Shown here: positions 8,102-16,090 of the stretch, piece after piece
Layout: each line of letters starts with the position of its first letter
Numbering within the stretch: position 1 is the stretch's first letter
NCBI RefSeq assembly: GCF_025061645.1
Contig: NZ_JANYMP010000020.1
Location: 121,859-185,858, forward strand
Direction: 5' to 3'
DNA length: 64,000 bases
Source: Umezawaea endophytica
GTDB taxonomy: Bacteria; Actinomycetota; Actinomycetes; Mycobacteriales; Pseudonocardiaceae
Position numbers and translations under genes: made by a program
The notes under the pieces: model-generated
Told to the model about the DNA's origin: nothing
Database searches by the model: none
What the model saw: only the letters and a program-made list of their open reading frames with translations

Positions 8102-9091
8102 GTGGATCCCCTCTGGGCACTGCGGCAGGTCGCGTTCCGGCTCGAACGCGCGGGCGAACCCACCTACCGGGTGCGGGCGTTCCGGCGGGCCGCGGACGTC
8201 GTCGCCGCGCTGCCCGCGGGCGAACTGGAGCGCCGGGTCGCCGCAGGCACGCTGACCGACCTGTCCGGCATCGGCAAGTCCACGGCGGGCGTGATCGTGG
8301 ACGCCGTGCAGGGCCGGGAACCCGCGTACCTGGACAAGGTGAGCGCACCGGCGCCCGTCTCCGGTGGCCACGAACTGCGCGCCGCGCTGAAGGGCGACTG
8401 CCACACCCACTCCGACTGGTCGGACGGCGGCAGCCCCATCCGCGAGATGGCCGAGGCCGCCCGCGACCTGGGCCACGAGTGGGTGGCGCTGACCGACCAC
8501 TCGCCGCGCCTGACCGTGGCGAGCGGCCTGACCGCCGACCGGCTGCGCAAGCAACTGGAGGTCGTGGCCGAGCTGAACGTGGAGCTGGCGCCGTTCCTGA
8601 TCCTCACCGGGATCGAGGTGGACATCCTCGACGACGGCGCGCTGGACCAGACCGACGAGCTGCTGGGGCGGGTCGACGTCGTGGTCGCCAGCGTGCACTC
8701 GAAGCTGCGGATGGCCGAGCCGGAGATGACCGAACGCCTCCTCACGGCCGTCGCCAACCCGCACGTCGACGTCCTGGGCCACTGCACCGGCAGGCTCGTG
8801 GTCGGCAAGGGCCGCCCCGAGTCCACGTTCGACGCCGACGCGGTCTTCGAGGCCTGCCGAGAACACCGCACAGCAGTGGAGATCAACTCCCGCCCCGAAC
8901 GCCGCGACCCACCAACCCGCCTCCTCCAGCTAGCGGCCTCCCTGGGCTGCGACTTCGCCATCGACAGCGACGCCCACGCCCCAGGCCAACTCGACTGGCT
9001 CGTCTACGGCTGCGAACGCGCGGAAGCCACCGGCATCACCCCAGACCGAGTGATCAACACCCGCTCCGCAGCAGACCTACTGGCCCACTGA
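8102..9091 (+). CDS. Helix-hairpin-helix plus PHP-domain phosphoesterase
   Basis: About 329 residues from a GTG at 8102. Residues 1-85 resemble the helix-hairpin-helix front of PolX DNA polymerases (YRVRAFRRAADVV, LTDLSGIGKSTAGVIVDAV). Residues 95-329 form a PHP metallo-phosphoesterase with the metal motifs DCHTHSDWSDG, LTDHSPR, GIEVDI, SVHSK, GHCTGR and DSDAH. The nucleotidyltransferase palm of PolX is absent, so this is a stand-alone HhH-PHP protein, a form common in actinobacteria. It probably hydrolyses a phosphoester on nucleic acid or a small molecule. Confidence 0.85.
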   Translation: MDPLWALRQVAFRLERAGEPTYRVRAFRRAADVVAALPAGELERRVAAGTLTDLSGIGKSTAGVIVDAVQGREPAYLDKVSAPAPVSGGHELRAALKGDCHTHSDWSDGGSPIREMAEAARDLGHEWVALTDHSPRLTVASGLTADRLRKQLEVVAELNVELAPFLILTGIEVDILDDGALDQTDELLGRVDVVVASVHSKLRMAEPEMTERLLTAVANPHVDVLGHCTGRLVVGKGRPESTFDADAVFEACREHRTAVEINSRPERRDPPTRLLQLAASLGCDFAIDSDAHAPGQLDWLVYGCERAEATGITPDRVINTRSAADLLAH

Positions 9092-9250
9092 ACACCACAC
9101 CCACCACCACGCAGCCGCAGACCTGCCCGCCGCCCCTCCCGCGCGATTCCGCGCCCCCACTTCTCCCACCCGCAGACGCTCAGGCGGCGCCGGAACCCCC
9201 GCCTTCGCGAAGGCACGGGCTCACGACGGCGGTCCTGGCAAAGCCACGCG

Positions 9251-10234
9251 CTATCCGTTCAGCGGCACCCGAACCCGCACCTCGTCGAGACCGACGGCGG
9301 ACCACGAGACGACGAGGTCGAGCACACCACCGTCGGGCAGCCGCAGGGAGTACTCGGCACTAGCCAGGTGCCGATCGCCGAAACCACCGTCGTCCCCACC
9401 CCCACCACCGTGGCCACCGCCACCACCGCCGAAACCCCCACTCCCCCCACCACCGCTGAACGTCGCGGCCATCGACCGGAGCTGGTGCGCGTCCCGGCCG
9501 CGCACCTCGGCGATGGCGGCCTGTCGGCAGAGGAACTCATCGCGCGGCGGCGGGAAGCCCTGGTCGAACACGGCCGCCAGCGCTCCCCTCGCGATGCTCA
9601 GCAGCTCCACCGACAGCGCGGTCCCGACGGCGGTCGCGCGGGTCAGCACCACGACCGCGTCGGCGGACCCGTGCAGCACCGTCGGCCCCGCCAGGACCAC
9701 ACCTTCCTCGATCGCCAGGTCGAGCGGGCCGAAGTCCGAGACGTGGCGGTCGAACTCCTCGGTCACGGGCACGCCCAGCCGCGGCGCGTCCCACACGGAC
9801 GTGGCCGCCGCCTCCACCTCGTCCCGCGCGGGCAGTCGCAGCGGGAGGACCGTCTCCGCGAAACCGATCTCCGGCCACGCGAGCACCAGCGACACCTCGT
9901 CGAACAACGGCGGCAGCAGGTAGACACCGCAGCGCTCCGTCGGCCCCGTGGGAGACGAACGGCCACGCTCGGTGGTCACGTACTCCCACCGCGCACGACC
10001 GTCGGGCTCGAGCCACCCCACCCGCAGGTTCATCCCCTCGTCGTAGGCGGGCAGCAGGCGCCGTGGCGCCACCGCGGGCCGAATGGCGACCTCCCGAGGC
10101 GTGCGCGAGAGCAGCTCCACCGCGAGCCCCGACGGCCTGGCCACCGCCCGCACCACCCCGACGGTCAACTCGGGCCGCCTCACCAACACCCCGCCGGGGT
10201 GCGCCACGACTCCCAGGGTCTCGATCGGCTCCAT
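9251..10234 (-). CDS. Hypothetical protein with Gly-rich loop near the C-terminus
   Basis: A 327-residue cytoplasmic-looking protein that I do not assign to a family. It has no signal peptide or membrane segment. The body is beta-rich with PGGVLVRRPELTVG at the N-terminus and VYLLPPLFDEVSLVLAWPEIGF in the middle. A run of about 30 residues made of Gly, His and Asp (near 260-290) precedes a final strand pair (YSLRLPDGGVLDLVVSWSA) ending in VRVRVPLNG. That architecture suggests a sandwich-fold protein with a flexible loop. A 57-residue gene just upstream looks like an internally deleted copy of it. Confidence 0.6.
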   Translation of the reverse strand: MEPIETLGVVAHPGGVLVRRPELTVGVVRAVARPSGLAVELLSRTPREVAIRPAVAPRRLLPAYDEGMNLRVGWLEPDGRARWEYVTTERGRSSPTGPTERCGVYLLPPLFDEVSLVLAWPEIGFAETVLPLRLPARDEVEAAATSVWDAPRLGVPVTEEFDRHVSDFGPLDLAIEEGVVLAGPTVLHGSADAVVVLTRATAVGTALSVELLSIARGALAAVFDQGFPPPRDEFLCRQAAIAEVRGRDAHQLRSMAATFSGGGGSGGFGGGGGGHGGGGGDDGGFGDRHLASAEYSLRLPDGGVLDLVVSWSAVGLDEVRVRVPLNG

Positions 10235-10273
10235 CCCTCCACCTTGCCCGGCGAACCCGACCGGTGGTGTCGC

Positions 10274-10447
10274 TCAACCGTGCGACAGCGAACCGCCCCC
10301 AGACCCCGCAGTCCACAGCGGGAAGTCAGGCCGCTCGACCGTCCCCCGGTCGGGCAACTCGACCGCGACGACCGCCTCCGGGAAGCCGACCTCCGGCCGT
10401 TCCACCAGGAACCCACCCCGGTGTGCCAGAACCCCTGTCGTGTCCAT
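10274..10447 (-). CDS. Mini-paralogue of the neighbouring hypothetical protein
   Basis: A 57-residue open frame from the ATG at 10447. Its first 20 residues (MDTTGVLAHRGGFLVERPEV) match the start of the 327-residue neighbour (ETLGVVAHPGGVLVRRPEL). The next 28 (PEVGFPEAVVAVELPD..) match that neighbour near residues 120-148 (PEIGFAETVLPLRLPA..). The piece in between is absent, as if two similar PE motifs had recombined after a duplication. It may be a small functional protein or a relic. Confidence 0.45.
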   Translation of the reverse strand: MDTTGVLAHRGGFLVERPEVGFPEAVVAVELPDRGTVERPDFPLWTAGSGGGSLSHG

Positions 10448-10575
10448 CCACCCAGTCTGCCCACCAACCTCCATTCGCCGCTGACCTGGACTTTCCCCCG
10501 ACCACACCCGTCCACAACGCCCGCAGGAACGGCGGACACCGACGTCACGTCCTGTGTGGACCGCGCCACGCCGAT

Positions 10576-10600
10576 GTGTAGACCCGAGATCACTGGGTAC
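10576..10600 (+). promoter_or_regulatory. SigF-type promoter for the anti-sigma/SigF operon
   Basis: GTGT (10576-10579), a 15-bp spacer and GGGTAC (10595-10600) match the actinobacterial SigF consensus (GTTT, 15-17 bp, GGGTAT/A). It lies about 38 bp before the GTG of the first gene of the operon that encodes SigF. Autoregulation of usfX-sigF from such a promoter is known in mycobacteria. Match seen; function inferred. Confidence 0.6.
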
Positions 10601-10637
10601 TCAGCTCCCGACGGCAACCGAATCCCAGGAGGTTCTA

Positions 10638-10907
10638 GTGACCACCATCGAGAAATCGGTCGGCGTCCGGGGCTCGGCGAGCACCGCCGGGCACACCGAG
10701 GAGGACACGCCGCACGACGGAGTCGTGACGTCCAACCGACCTGCCGAGCGGACCGCCGAGGTGAACCCGATGGTGATGGTCGGCACGGAGCCGAATGCCG
10801 TCGCGCACAACGACGCCGGGTCCGGGAGCCGGCGCGGACCGGGTTCGCCGCACGCGGGCGAGCACCGAGAACACCGCGTCGACGACCACGGGCAGCACAT
10901 GGCGTGA
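10638..10907 (+). CDS. Small hydrophilic protein heading the sigF operon
   Basis: An 89-residue protein starting at GTG 10638, with AGGAGG five bases upstream. It is polar, rich in Gly, His, Glu and Arg, without membrane or signal segments, and probably disordered. I do not recognise a family. Its stop overlaps the start of the anti-sigma gene (TGATG), and it follows directly after the SigF-type promoter. In Mycobacterium a gene of unknown function (usfY) takes the same place, but I see no clear similarity. It could be a third regulator of the switch or only a coupling leader. Confidence 0.6.
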   Translation: MTTIEKSVGVRGSASTAGHTEEDTPHDGVVTSNRPAERTAEVNPMVMVGTEPNAVAHNDAGSGSRRGPGSPHAGEHREHRVDDHGQHMA

Positions 10908-11311
10908 TGAACGCACAGGAGCAGGGCCCCGCGACGACCTCGGACCTCGACGTCCGCGTCCCAGCGGGGCCCGCTCATCTCCCCAGCATCCGAATCGTCA
11001 CGGCGGGCATGGCGGAACGGGCGTCGTTCGACGCCGACATCGTCGCCGAGCTCGTGCTGGCGGTCGACGAAGCCTGTTCGCTGCTCATCCGCCGAGCCAC
11101 CGAGGGTGCTCGGCTCACGTGCCACTTCGCCGTCGAACACCACGTCCTGCTGTTCCGCGCGCAGGTCTCGTCGCCCAGCACGTGGGTGCCGAAGACGACC
11201 TCGTTCTGCTGGCGCGTGATCAGCTCGCTCGCCGACTCGGCGTCCACGATGGTCGACTCGGACGGGATGCTGCACATCGAGCTGCGGCGGCGGGAAGCGG
11301 CGTTGCGATGA
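10907..11311 (+). CDS. rsbW: Anti-sigma factor, RsbW/UsfX-like ATPase fold
   Basis: A 134-residue GHKL-fold protein. The N-box region LVLAVDEACSLLIRRA corresponds to LRLAVDEVCTRLIRSAL as I recall mycobacterial UsfX (RsbW). The later FCWRVISSLADSASTM segment also lines up with UsfX. As in UsfX, the classical N-box Asn is not present, so strong kinase activity is uncertain. Such proteins bind and hold SigF and release it when an anti-anti-sigma factor takes over. Start and stop overlap both neighbours (TGATG and ATGA), so partner levels are likely coupled. Confidence 0.8.
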   Translation: MNAQEQGPATTSDLDVRVPAGPAHLPSIRIVTAGMAERASFDADIVAELVLAVDEACSLLIRRATEGARLTCHFAVEHHVLLFRAQVSSPSTWVPKTTSFCWRVISSLADSASTMVDSDGMLHIELRRREAALR

Positions 11312-12048
11312 TCCAGTACCCCGCGATGGAGCCGGTCTTCCAGGAACTCGCCACCACGGACCCCGCGCGGCCCCGGTTCCAGGAGTTGCGCGACCTGCTG
11401 GTCACCTCCCACCTGCCGGTCGCCGACCACATCGCCGACCGCTTCGCCGACCGCGGCGAGAACCCGGAGGACGTGCGGCAGGTCGCGGCCGTCGGCCTGA
11501 TCCACGCGGTCGACCGGTTCGACGTCGGCCGCGGCATCGAGTTCCTGGCGTTCGCCGTGCCGACCATCACCGGCGAGATCCGCCGCTACTTCCGCGACCT
11601 GTGCTGGACCGTCCGCGTCCCGCGCAAGCTCAAGGAACTCTGCCTCGCCATCGACGCCGCCAGAGCCGACCTCAGCGAACACCTCGGCCGCGCACCGACC
11701 CCGAGCGAGGTCTCCCGGCACCTCGGCGTCAGCGTCGAGGAGGTCTACGAGGGACTGCACGCGGGAAGCGCGTACCACCTGCTGTCGCTGGACGACCTGC
11801 CGGACGAGGAACTGGACGACCAGCTCCAGGAGGACGACCACGAGTTGGAGATCGCCGAACTCCACCACGCCCTCAACCCCATGCTCCGCGGCCTCCCCAA
11901 GCGCGAGCGCCGGATCGTCGTGCTCCGCTTCTTCGAGGACAAGACGCAGACCGAGATCGCCCGCACCGTCGGCGTCTCGCAGATGCACGTCTCCAGGTTG
12001 TTGGCCCAGTCGCTGGAGAGGCTGCGAAATCTGCTGGAAGAAGGGTGA
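11308..12048 (+). CDS. sigF: RNA polymerase sigma factor, SigF/SigB family
   Basis: A 246-residue group 3 sigma factor. Region 2 is clear (ADHIADRFADRGENPEDVRQVAAVGLIHAVDRFD, then FLAFAVPTITGEIRRYFRD). Region 3 follows (VPRKLKELCLAI, GRAPTPSEVSRHLGVSVEEV) and region 4 ends the protein (LPKRERRIVVLRFFEDKTQTEIARTVGVSQMHVSRLL). The ATG overlaps the anti-sigma stop. SigF directs general stress and stationary-phase or developmental genes in actinobacteria. The STAS protein at 16.1 kb could be an antagonist that frees it. Confidence 0.93.
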   Translation: MIQYPAMEPVFQELATTDPARPRFQELRDLLVTSHLPVADHIADRFADRGENPEDVRQVAAVGLIHAVDRFDVGRGIEFLAFAVPTITGEIRRYFRDLCWTVRVPRKLKELCLAIDAARADLSEHLGRAPTPSEVSRHLGVSVEEVYEGLHAGSAYHLLSLDDLPDEELDDQLQEDDHELEIAELHHALNPMLRGLPKRERRIVVLRFFEDKTQTEIARTVGVSQMHVSRLLAQSLERLRNLLEEG

Positions 12049-12108
12049 GCGCTAGTGCTCCACTGGTGGTAGGACTGGGGATCGTCCTCCGAGATGGGGT
12101 GGTAGGCC

Positions 12109-12540
12109 GTGGCGAACTCCCGGTTGACCGAGTTGGCGTGGCCTCAGCGCGCCGCGCTGGCCCTCAGCGTCCTGCTCGCGCTGTTCGGCCTGGCGGGTTT
12201 CGCCGTCACCGGCTTCGACGACTTCGTCGGTGCGGGCCCGGACTACGTGCTCGGCCTGCGCGTCAACCCGTTGCAGAACACCATCTACCTCGCCACCGGC
12301 CTGATCGGTCTCACCATGTGCTGGCGCCCCCGCTCGACCCGCGTCTTCGGCGCCCTCATGGCCCCCGTCTACCTGGTCGTGTTCGCCATCGGCGCCCCGT
12401 CAGGCGAGGTCGCGGGCACCGGCCCGCTGAACGCCAACAGCGCCGCGGGCTTCGTCCACCTCCTGATCGGCTTCGCCGCGGTGGTCATCGCCCAGGCCTG
12501 CGTCCGCGTGGAACAAGCCAACCGCCACCACCACGCGTGA
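12109..12540 (+). CDS. DUF4383 membrane protein
   Basis: A 143-residue protein with four predicted membrane helices: ALALSVLLALFGLAGFAV, the TIYLATGLIGLTMCW segment, ALMAPVYLVVFAIGA, and AGFVHLLIGFAAVVIAQ. The signature NPLQNTIYLATGLIGL and the loop with N-x-A-x2-F-V-H-L identify DUF4383. The function is unknown. It starts with GTG at 12109, 60 bp after sigF, so it may share that transcript or the stress response. Confidence 0.8.
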   Translation: MANSRLTELAWPQRAALALSVLLALFGLAGFAVTGFDDFVGAGPDYVLGLRVNPLQNTIYLATGLIGLTMCWRPRSTRVFGALMAPVYLVVFAIGAPSGEVAGTGPLNANSAAGFVHLLIGFAAVVIAQACVRVEQANRHHHA

Positions 12541-12561
12541 ACAACCCCCCAGCGGGGTACG
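12537..12561 (+). promoter_or_regulatory. Weak SigF-type promoter candidate before the Rv2629-like gene
   Basis: GTGA (12537-12540), 15 bp, then GGGTAC (12556-12561), about 31 bp ahead of the ATG at 12593. The -10 element equals that of the sigF operon promoter; the -35 is a poor match. It would place the downstream gene in the SigF regulon. Confidence 0.3.
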
Positions 12562-12592
12562 CCTACCGGCAGCCAACCTGAGGGGAAACGCC

Positions 12593-13594
12593 ATGGAGAC
12601 CGGCGACCTACGAGCACTGGCCCACGGCACCGGACCGTTCACATCCGTCTACTACGACGCGTCAAGCCTCGTGGACCTGCGCTGGCGTGCCATGCGCGAC
12701 CAGTTGGAAGCACAATCAACGAACGACGAAACACTGGCCACCCTCACCAACGCCATCCTGACCGCCACCCCACCACCAGGCTTGGCAGGCCGCGCCTTGA
12801 TAGCCGCGGACAACCGCATAGTCCTGGACCGCTACCTCCCAGTCCCCCCAGCGGGTTACACGGCCCGCCTCTCCCCACTCCCGTACCTGCTACCACTGGT
12901 AGACCTGGCGGAACCAATGGTCCCCCACGTGATCGTCCACCTAGATCACCTGGGCGCGGACCTGCGCGGCGTAGACCACTCCGGCCGCCCGGTAGCGGTG
13001 GCCACCGTAGGCGGCCGACTCCCACCAACAGGAGAACGCCTACGAGCAGCAGAGCTGTCAGACATCACCGAGGAAGCAATCAGACTGGTCAACTGGCTAC
13101 ACGCCCCACTACTGATCCTCGCGGGCCCCCTAAAAGCCCGCCGCACCCTGCGCAACGCCCTACCGGCAGGCCACAACCACATCATCGTCGAGGTAGAGGC
13201 AACCCCAAGATCAGGCGACACCAACCTCGACCACGTAGTCCACCACCTGGCAAGCCGCAGAAACCACGACGAACAACGAACAGTCGTAGACCGCTTCCGA
13301 GACGAGTCCAGCCGACTAACAGGAACAGCAGTACACGGCCTACGAGCCGTCTCAGCCGCCCTAAGCGCAGGCGCGGTGGACACCCTGCTGCTCAGCGACA
13401 CAGTCGTCGGAGAACGAGCACTGTGGGTAGACCCAACAGGCAACCAAATCTCCGCAACACCACACACAGGCCTAATAAAACAACGAGCAGACGAAGTCCT
13501 ACCCCACGCAGCAGTAGCCACCCAGGCAGACATCATCCTGGTAGGAAACCGCCTAACCCTCCACGAAGACACAGGCGCCCTACTACGAGCCTGA
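12593..13594 (+). CDS. Rv2629-like protein of the Vms1/release-factor-like family
   Basis: A 333-residue soluble protein. The start SVYYDASSLVDLRWRAMRDQL, the VATVGGRLPP segment, the VDRFRDESSRLTGTAVHGLRAVSAALSAGAVDTLLL region and the closing DIILVGNRLTLHEDTGALLRA match the actinobacterial Rv2629 family. This family belongs to the bacterial eRF1-like (Vms1/Ankzf1, baeRF) group, proposed to act on ribosomes or peptidyl-tRNA. In M. tuberculosis Rv2629 is induced in dormancy. The spot next to sigF fits a stress role. Many adenine-rich synonymous codons near the end mark it off slightly from its neighbours. Confidence 0.75.
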   Translation: METGDLRALAHGTGPFTSVYYDASSLVDLRWRAMRDQLEAQSTNDETLATLTNAILTATPPPGLAGRALIAADNRIVLDRYLPVPPAGYTARLSPLPYLLPLVDLAEPMVPHVIVHLDHLGADLRGVDHSGRPVAVATVGGRLPPTGERLRAAELSDITEEAIRLVNWLHAPLLILAGPLKARRTLRNALPAGHNHIIVEVEATPRSGDTNLDHVVHHLASRRNHDEQRTVVDRFRDESSRLTGTAVHGLRAVSAALSAGAVDTLLLSDTVVGERALWVDPTGNQISATPHTGLIKQRADEVLPHAAVATQADIILVGNRLTLHEDTGALLRA

Positions 13595-13663
13595 GCAACC
13601 ACCCACAAAACCGGCGCCCACAGCCGCCGACCACCTACGCCCCGCCACGCCGCCTACGCAACC

Positions 13664-13781
13664 GTGGCCGATTTTACTTGGGGGATTTGCCCCTTAAACT
13701 TGCGTCGGACGGCAGCTTCACCTCTGCCCTTTATTGTCCGACGAAGGGGCAAATCTAGGGGCCCCAAGTCAAATCGGCCAC
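13664..13781. repeat. 118-bp palindromic repeat, copy 1 (MITE/REP-like)
   Basis: The element begins GTGGCCGATTTTACTTGGGG and ends with the near inverse (CCCCAAGTCAAATCGGCCAC). The two arms pair along some 45 bp with two small bulges, around an inner GGCAG/CTGCC hairpin. A second copy lies in opposite orientation at 45116-45233 and is 116/118 identical. The two differences are paired and keep the stem. It sits between two convergent genes (Rv2629-like and topoisomerase). About 38 bp on the left flank are also similar (roughly 74%) to the matching flank of copy 2. Confidence 0.9.
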
Positions 13782-13831
13782 CCCACCACCAAGAGCCCGG
13801 CACCCAACCCGACCCCCCACCCAACCCACCC

Positions 13832-14851
13832 TCACTTCCCCTTCAACAACCGAACCACCCCCCTCTCCACCACCCTCCGAGCCTCCTCGGACCCCAACTC
13901 CCCCTCCACCTTCCTCAAAGCCCGAACCACAGTCCTCCCCTCCTCAAACCCCTCCACCACCCGAGGGTCCACATAGGACCTCCGAGCCACAGCCGCAGTG
14001 TTCCCCAACTCCTCAGCCACCTCCCTCATCACCGCCGCCTCCACCCGACTCACCCCCCTCCCAGACTCCGGCCTTTCCCCCTTCTCAAGAACCACCTTCG
14101 CAAAAGCCACAGCCGCAAAAACCGTCCCATGCCAAGTACGCAGATCCTTGACCGAATACCCCTCCCCCACCATCTCCTTGAACCTCTCATTCACCTCCTC
14201 CGAATGAACCTCACACCACCTCCTCCCCTCCCGATAAACCAACAACCGATCCGACCCCGACCGCGACCTCCTCAACGACCGCACCACCCCAGCCAACCCC
14301 ACATCCTCCACACACCGATCAAACTCAATCCCGCTCTTGGCCGGATACCGAAAATCCACCACATCCGACCGCACCACGACATGCGACCGCAGCAACGTAG
14401 CCACCCCGTGCGACCCGTTGTCCTGCTGATAACTCTCCCCACCCACCCGAAAAACCCCCCGGTCCAACAAGAACAACGCCACGGCCAACACCCGATCCCG
14501 CCCCAACCCGGAAGCGGACATCGACCGCACCACCTCCTCCCGGAACCCCGGCAGCACCCCGGCCATCCCCAACACCCGCGCGTACTTCTCCACGTCCCGC
14601 TGCTCGTGCCAACGAGCGTGGTAGAGGTACTGCCGCCGCCCGGCGTCGTCGGTCCCCACCGCCTGGATGTGCCCGTTCGCGTAAGGCGAGATCCACACGT
14701 CCCGCCAAGCGGGCGGGATCGCCAGCGCCTTCACCCGCTCCCGGTCGGCCGCGTCCACCACCCCGCCGGACGCGTCCCGGTAGGTGAAGCCACGGCCGTG
14801 CCTGGTGCGCCGCCACCCCGGCCCGGCCACGTCACTGCGACGGAGTCTCAT
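13832..14851 (-). CDS. DNA topoisomerase IB (poxvirus type)
   Basis: About 339 residues from the ATG at 14851 (MRLRRSDVAGPGWRR), which is where family members begin; the earlier ATG at 14914 is unlikely. Conserved blocks are GFTYRDASGGVV, IPPAWRDVWISPYANGHIQAVGTDDAGRRQYLYHARW, FRVGGESYQQDNGSHGVATL, the YSVKDLRTWHGT motif with the catalytic Arg/His context, and the active-site Tyr in RRSYVDPRVVEGF. The enzyme nicks one DNA strand through a 3'-phosphotyrosine and relaxes supercoils without ATP. It is divergent from the YbdK-like ligase gene. Confidence 0.92.
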   Translation of the reverse strand: MRLRRSDVAGPGWRRTRHGRGFTYRDASGGVVDAADRERVKALAIPPAWRDVWISPYANGHIQAVGTDDAGRRQYLYHARWHEQRDVEKYARVLGMAGVLPGFREEVVRSMSASGLGRDRVLAVALFLLDRGVFRVGGESYQQDNGSHGVATLLRSHVVVRSDVVDFRYPAKSGIEFDRCVEDVGLAGVVRSLRRSRSGSDRLLVYREGRRWCEVHSEEVNERFKEMVGEGYSVKDLRTWHGTVFAAVAFAKVVLEKGERPESGRGVSRVEAAVMREVAEELGNTAAVARRSYVDPRVVEGFEEGRTVVRALRKVEGELGSEEARRVVERGVVRLLKGK

Positions 14852-14930
14852 GCCCGCCTGATGCCCCGCGGACGGAAATCCAAACCCGGATCCGGGGTTG
14901 AGGCACTCCACCAACGGGTAAAGGGCACCT

Positions 14931-16013
14931 ATGACCTCCCCCTGGACCGTGGGCGTCGAGCAGGAGCTGTTCCTGGTGGACCCCGAAACCCGACGCCCGG
15001 TTCCGCTCGCGCCCGAGGTGGTGGCCGAGGCCGGTGACGCCTACGACGTGCAGCGCGAGCTCACGCCGTTCCAGATCGAGGTCGCCACGCCCGTCTGCGA
15101 AACGCCCGCCGAACTCGTCGACCAGATCCGGGCGGGCCGTGAGCACCTCGCCAAGGCCGCGAAGGCCGTCGGGTGCAGGCTGATGGCGGCGGCCATCCCG
15201 CCGCTCGGCAAGGCGGGCCCGCCGCCCGAGTCCGACGACCCCCGCTACCGGCTGATGGAGCACTCGCACCGCAAGCTCCTCGGCGGGCAGGGCGTGTGCG
15301 GGTGCCACGTCCACGTGGGCGTGCCGGACGCGGAAACTGCGATCCTGATCTCCAACGCGATCCGGCCGTGGCTGCCCACGCTCCTCGCGCTGACGGTGAA
15401 CTCGCCCGTCATGGACACCGAGGACACCGGGTACGCGAGTTGGCGCGCGATGATCTGGTCGCGGTGGCCGGGGGCCGGTGCGCCGCCGCACTTCGCGTCG
15501 GCCGCGCACTACGAGCGGCTGGTGCAGGCGCTCATCTCCTCGGAAGCGTTGCTGGACAAGGGAATGGTGTACTGGGACATCCGCCCGTCCGCCAATCACC
15601 CGACCGTGGAGGTGCGGGTCGCCGACCTGCCGCTGACCGTCAAGGAGGTCGCGGTGTTCGCCGAGCTGGTCCGGGCGCTCGCGGCCACCGCCGCCGACTC
15701 CCCGCCGCGCGACGAGCCCGCGGACCCGGTTCTGCTCCGGGCGGCGTCGTGGCGGGCCGCGCGGGACGGGATCGACGGGCAGGGTGTCGACCTGCGGACT
15801 GGCAAGCTGGTGCCCGCGTTCGACCAGGCGGCGCACCTCGTCGCGTACACGGCGGACGCGCTGCGCCGAACGGGGCAGTTGTCCACTGTGGAAGAGCACC
15901 TGGCCTGGTTGCGCGCCAACGGTTCCGCCGCCGCCAGGCAGCGGAGCGCACTGAAGCGCGACAGCGACCCGCGAGCACTGGTGGACCAACTGGTCGAGTG
16001 GACGCTGGTCTAG
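14931..16013 (+). CDS. Carboxylate-amine ligase, GCS2/YbdK family
   Basis: A 360-residue protein of the glutamate-cysteine ligase type 2 family. It starts with WTVGVEQELFLVDPETRRP, the family's ATP/metal motif (GVEEE-like), and contains FQIEVATPVCETPAEL, MEHSHRKLLGGQGVCGCHVHVG and WDIRPSANHPTVEVRVAD, the expected metal and substrate sites. The length fits YbdK (about 370). YbdK has weak gamma-glutamylcysteine synthetase activity. Actinomycetes use mycothiol rather than glutathione, so the real substrate is probably another amine. Confidence 0.88.
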   Translation: MTSPWTVGVEQELFLVDPETRRPVPLAPEVVAEAGDAYDVQRELTPFQIEVATPVCETPAELVDQIRAGREHLAKAAKAVGCRLMAAAIPPLGKAGPPPESDDPRYRLMEHSHRKLLGGQGVCGCHVHVGVPDAETAILISNAIRPWLPTLLALTVNSPVMDTEDTGYASWRAMIWSRWPGAGAPPHFASAAHYERLVQALISSEALLDKGMVYWDIRPSANHPTVEVRVADLPLTVKEVAVFAELVRALAATAADSPPRDEPADPVLLRAASWRAARDGIDGQGVDLRTGKLVPAFDQAAHLVAYTADALRRTGQLSTVEEHLAWLRANGSAAARQRSALKRDSDPRALVDQLVEWTLV

Positions 16014-16090
16014 TGATGACCGCCCGCCTCCGGCGGGGCTACCGTAGGTGGACCGCCGGAGCCGGCGGTCCGAACAGAGAGGAGACCGGT

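Noticed and set aside
13664..13781. Short conserved peptide encoded by the 118-bp repeat (GRFYLGDLPLKL...)
   Set aside because: The frame is open in both copies, but the two base changes alter amino acids while keeping the stem pairing, so structure, not protein, is conserved.
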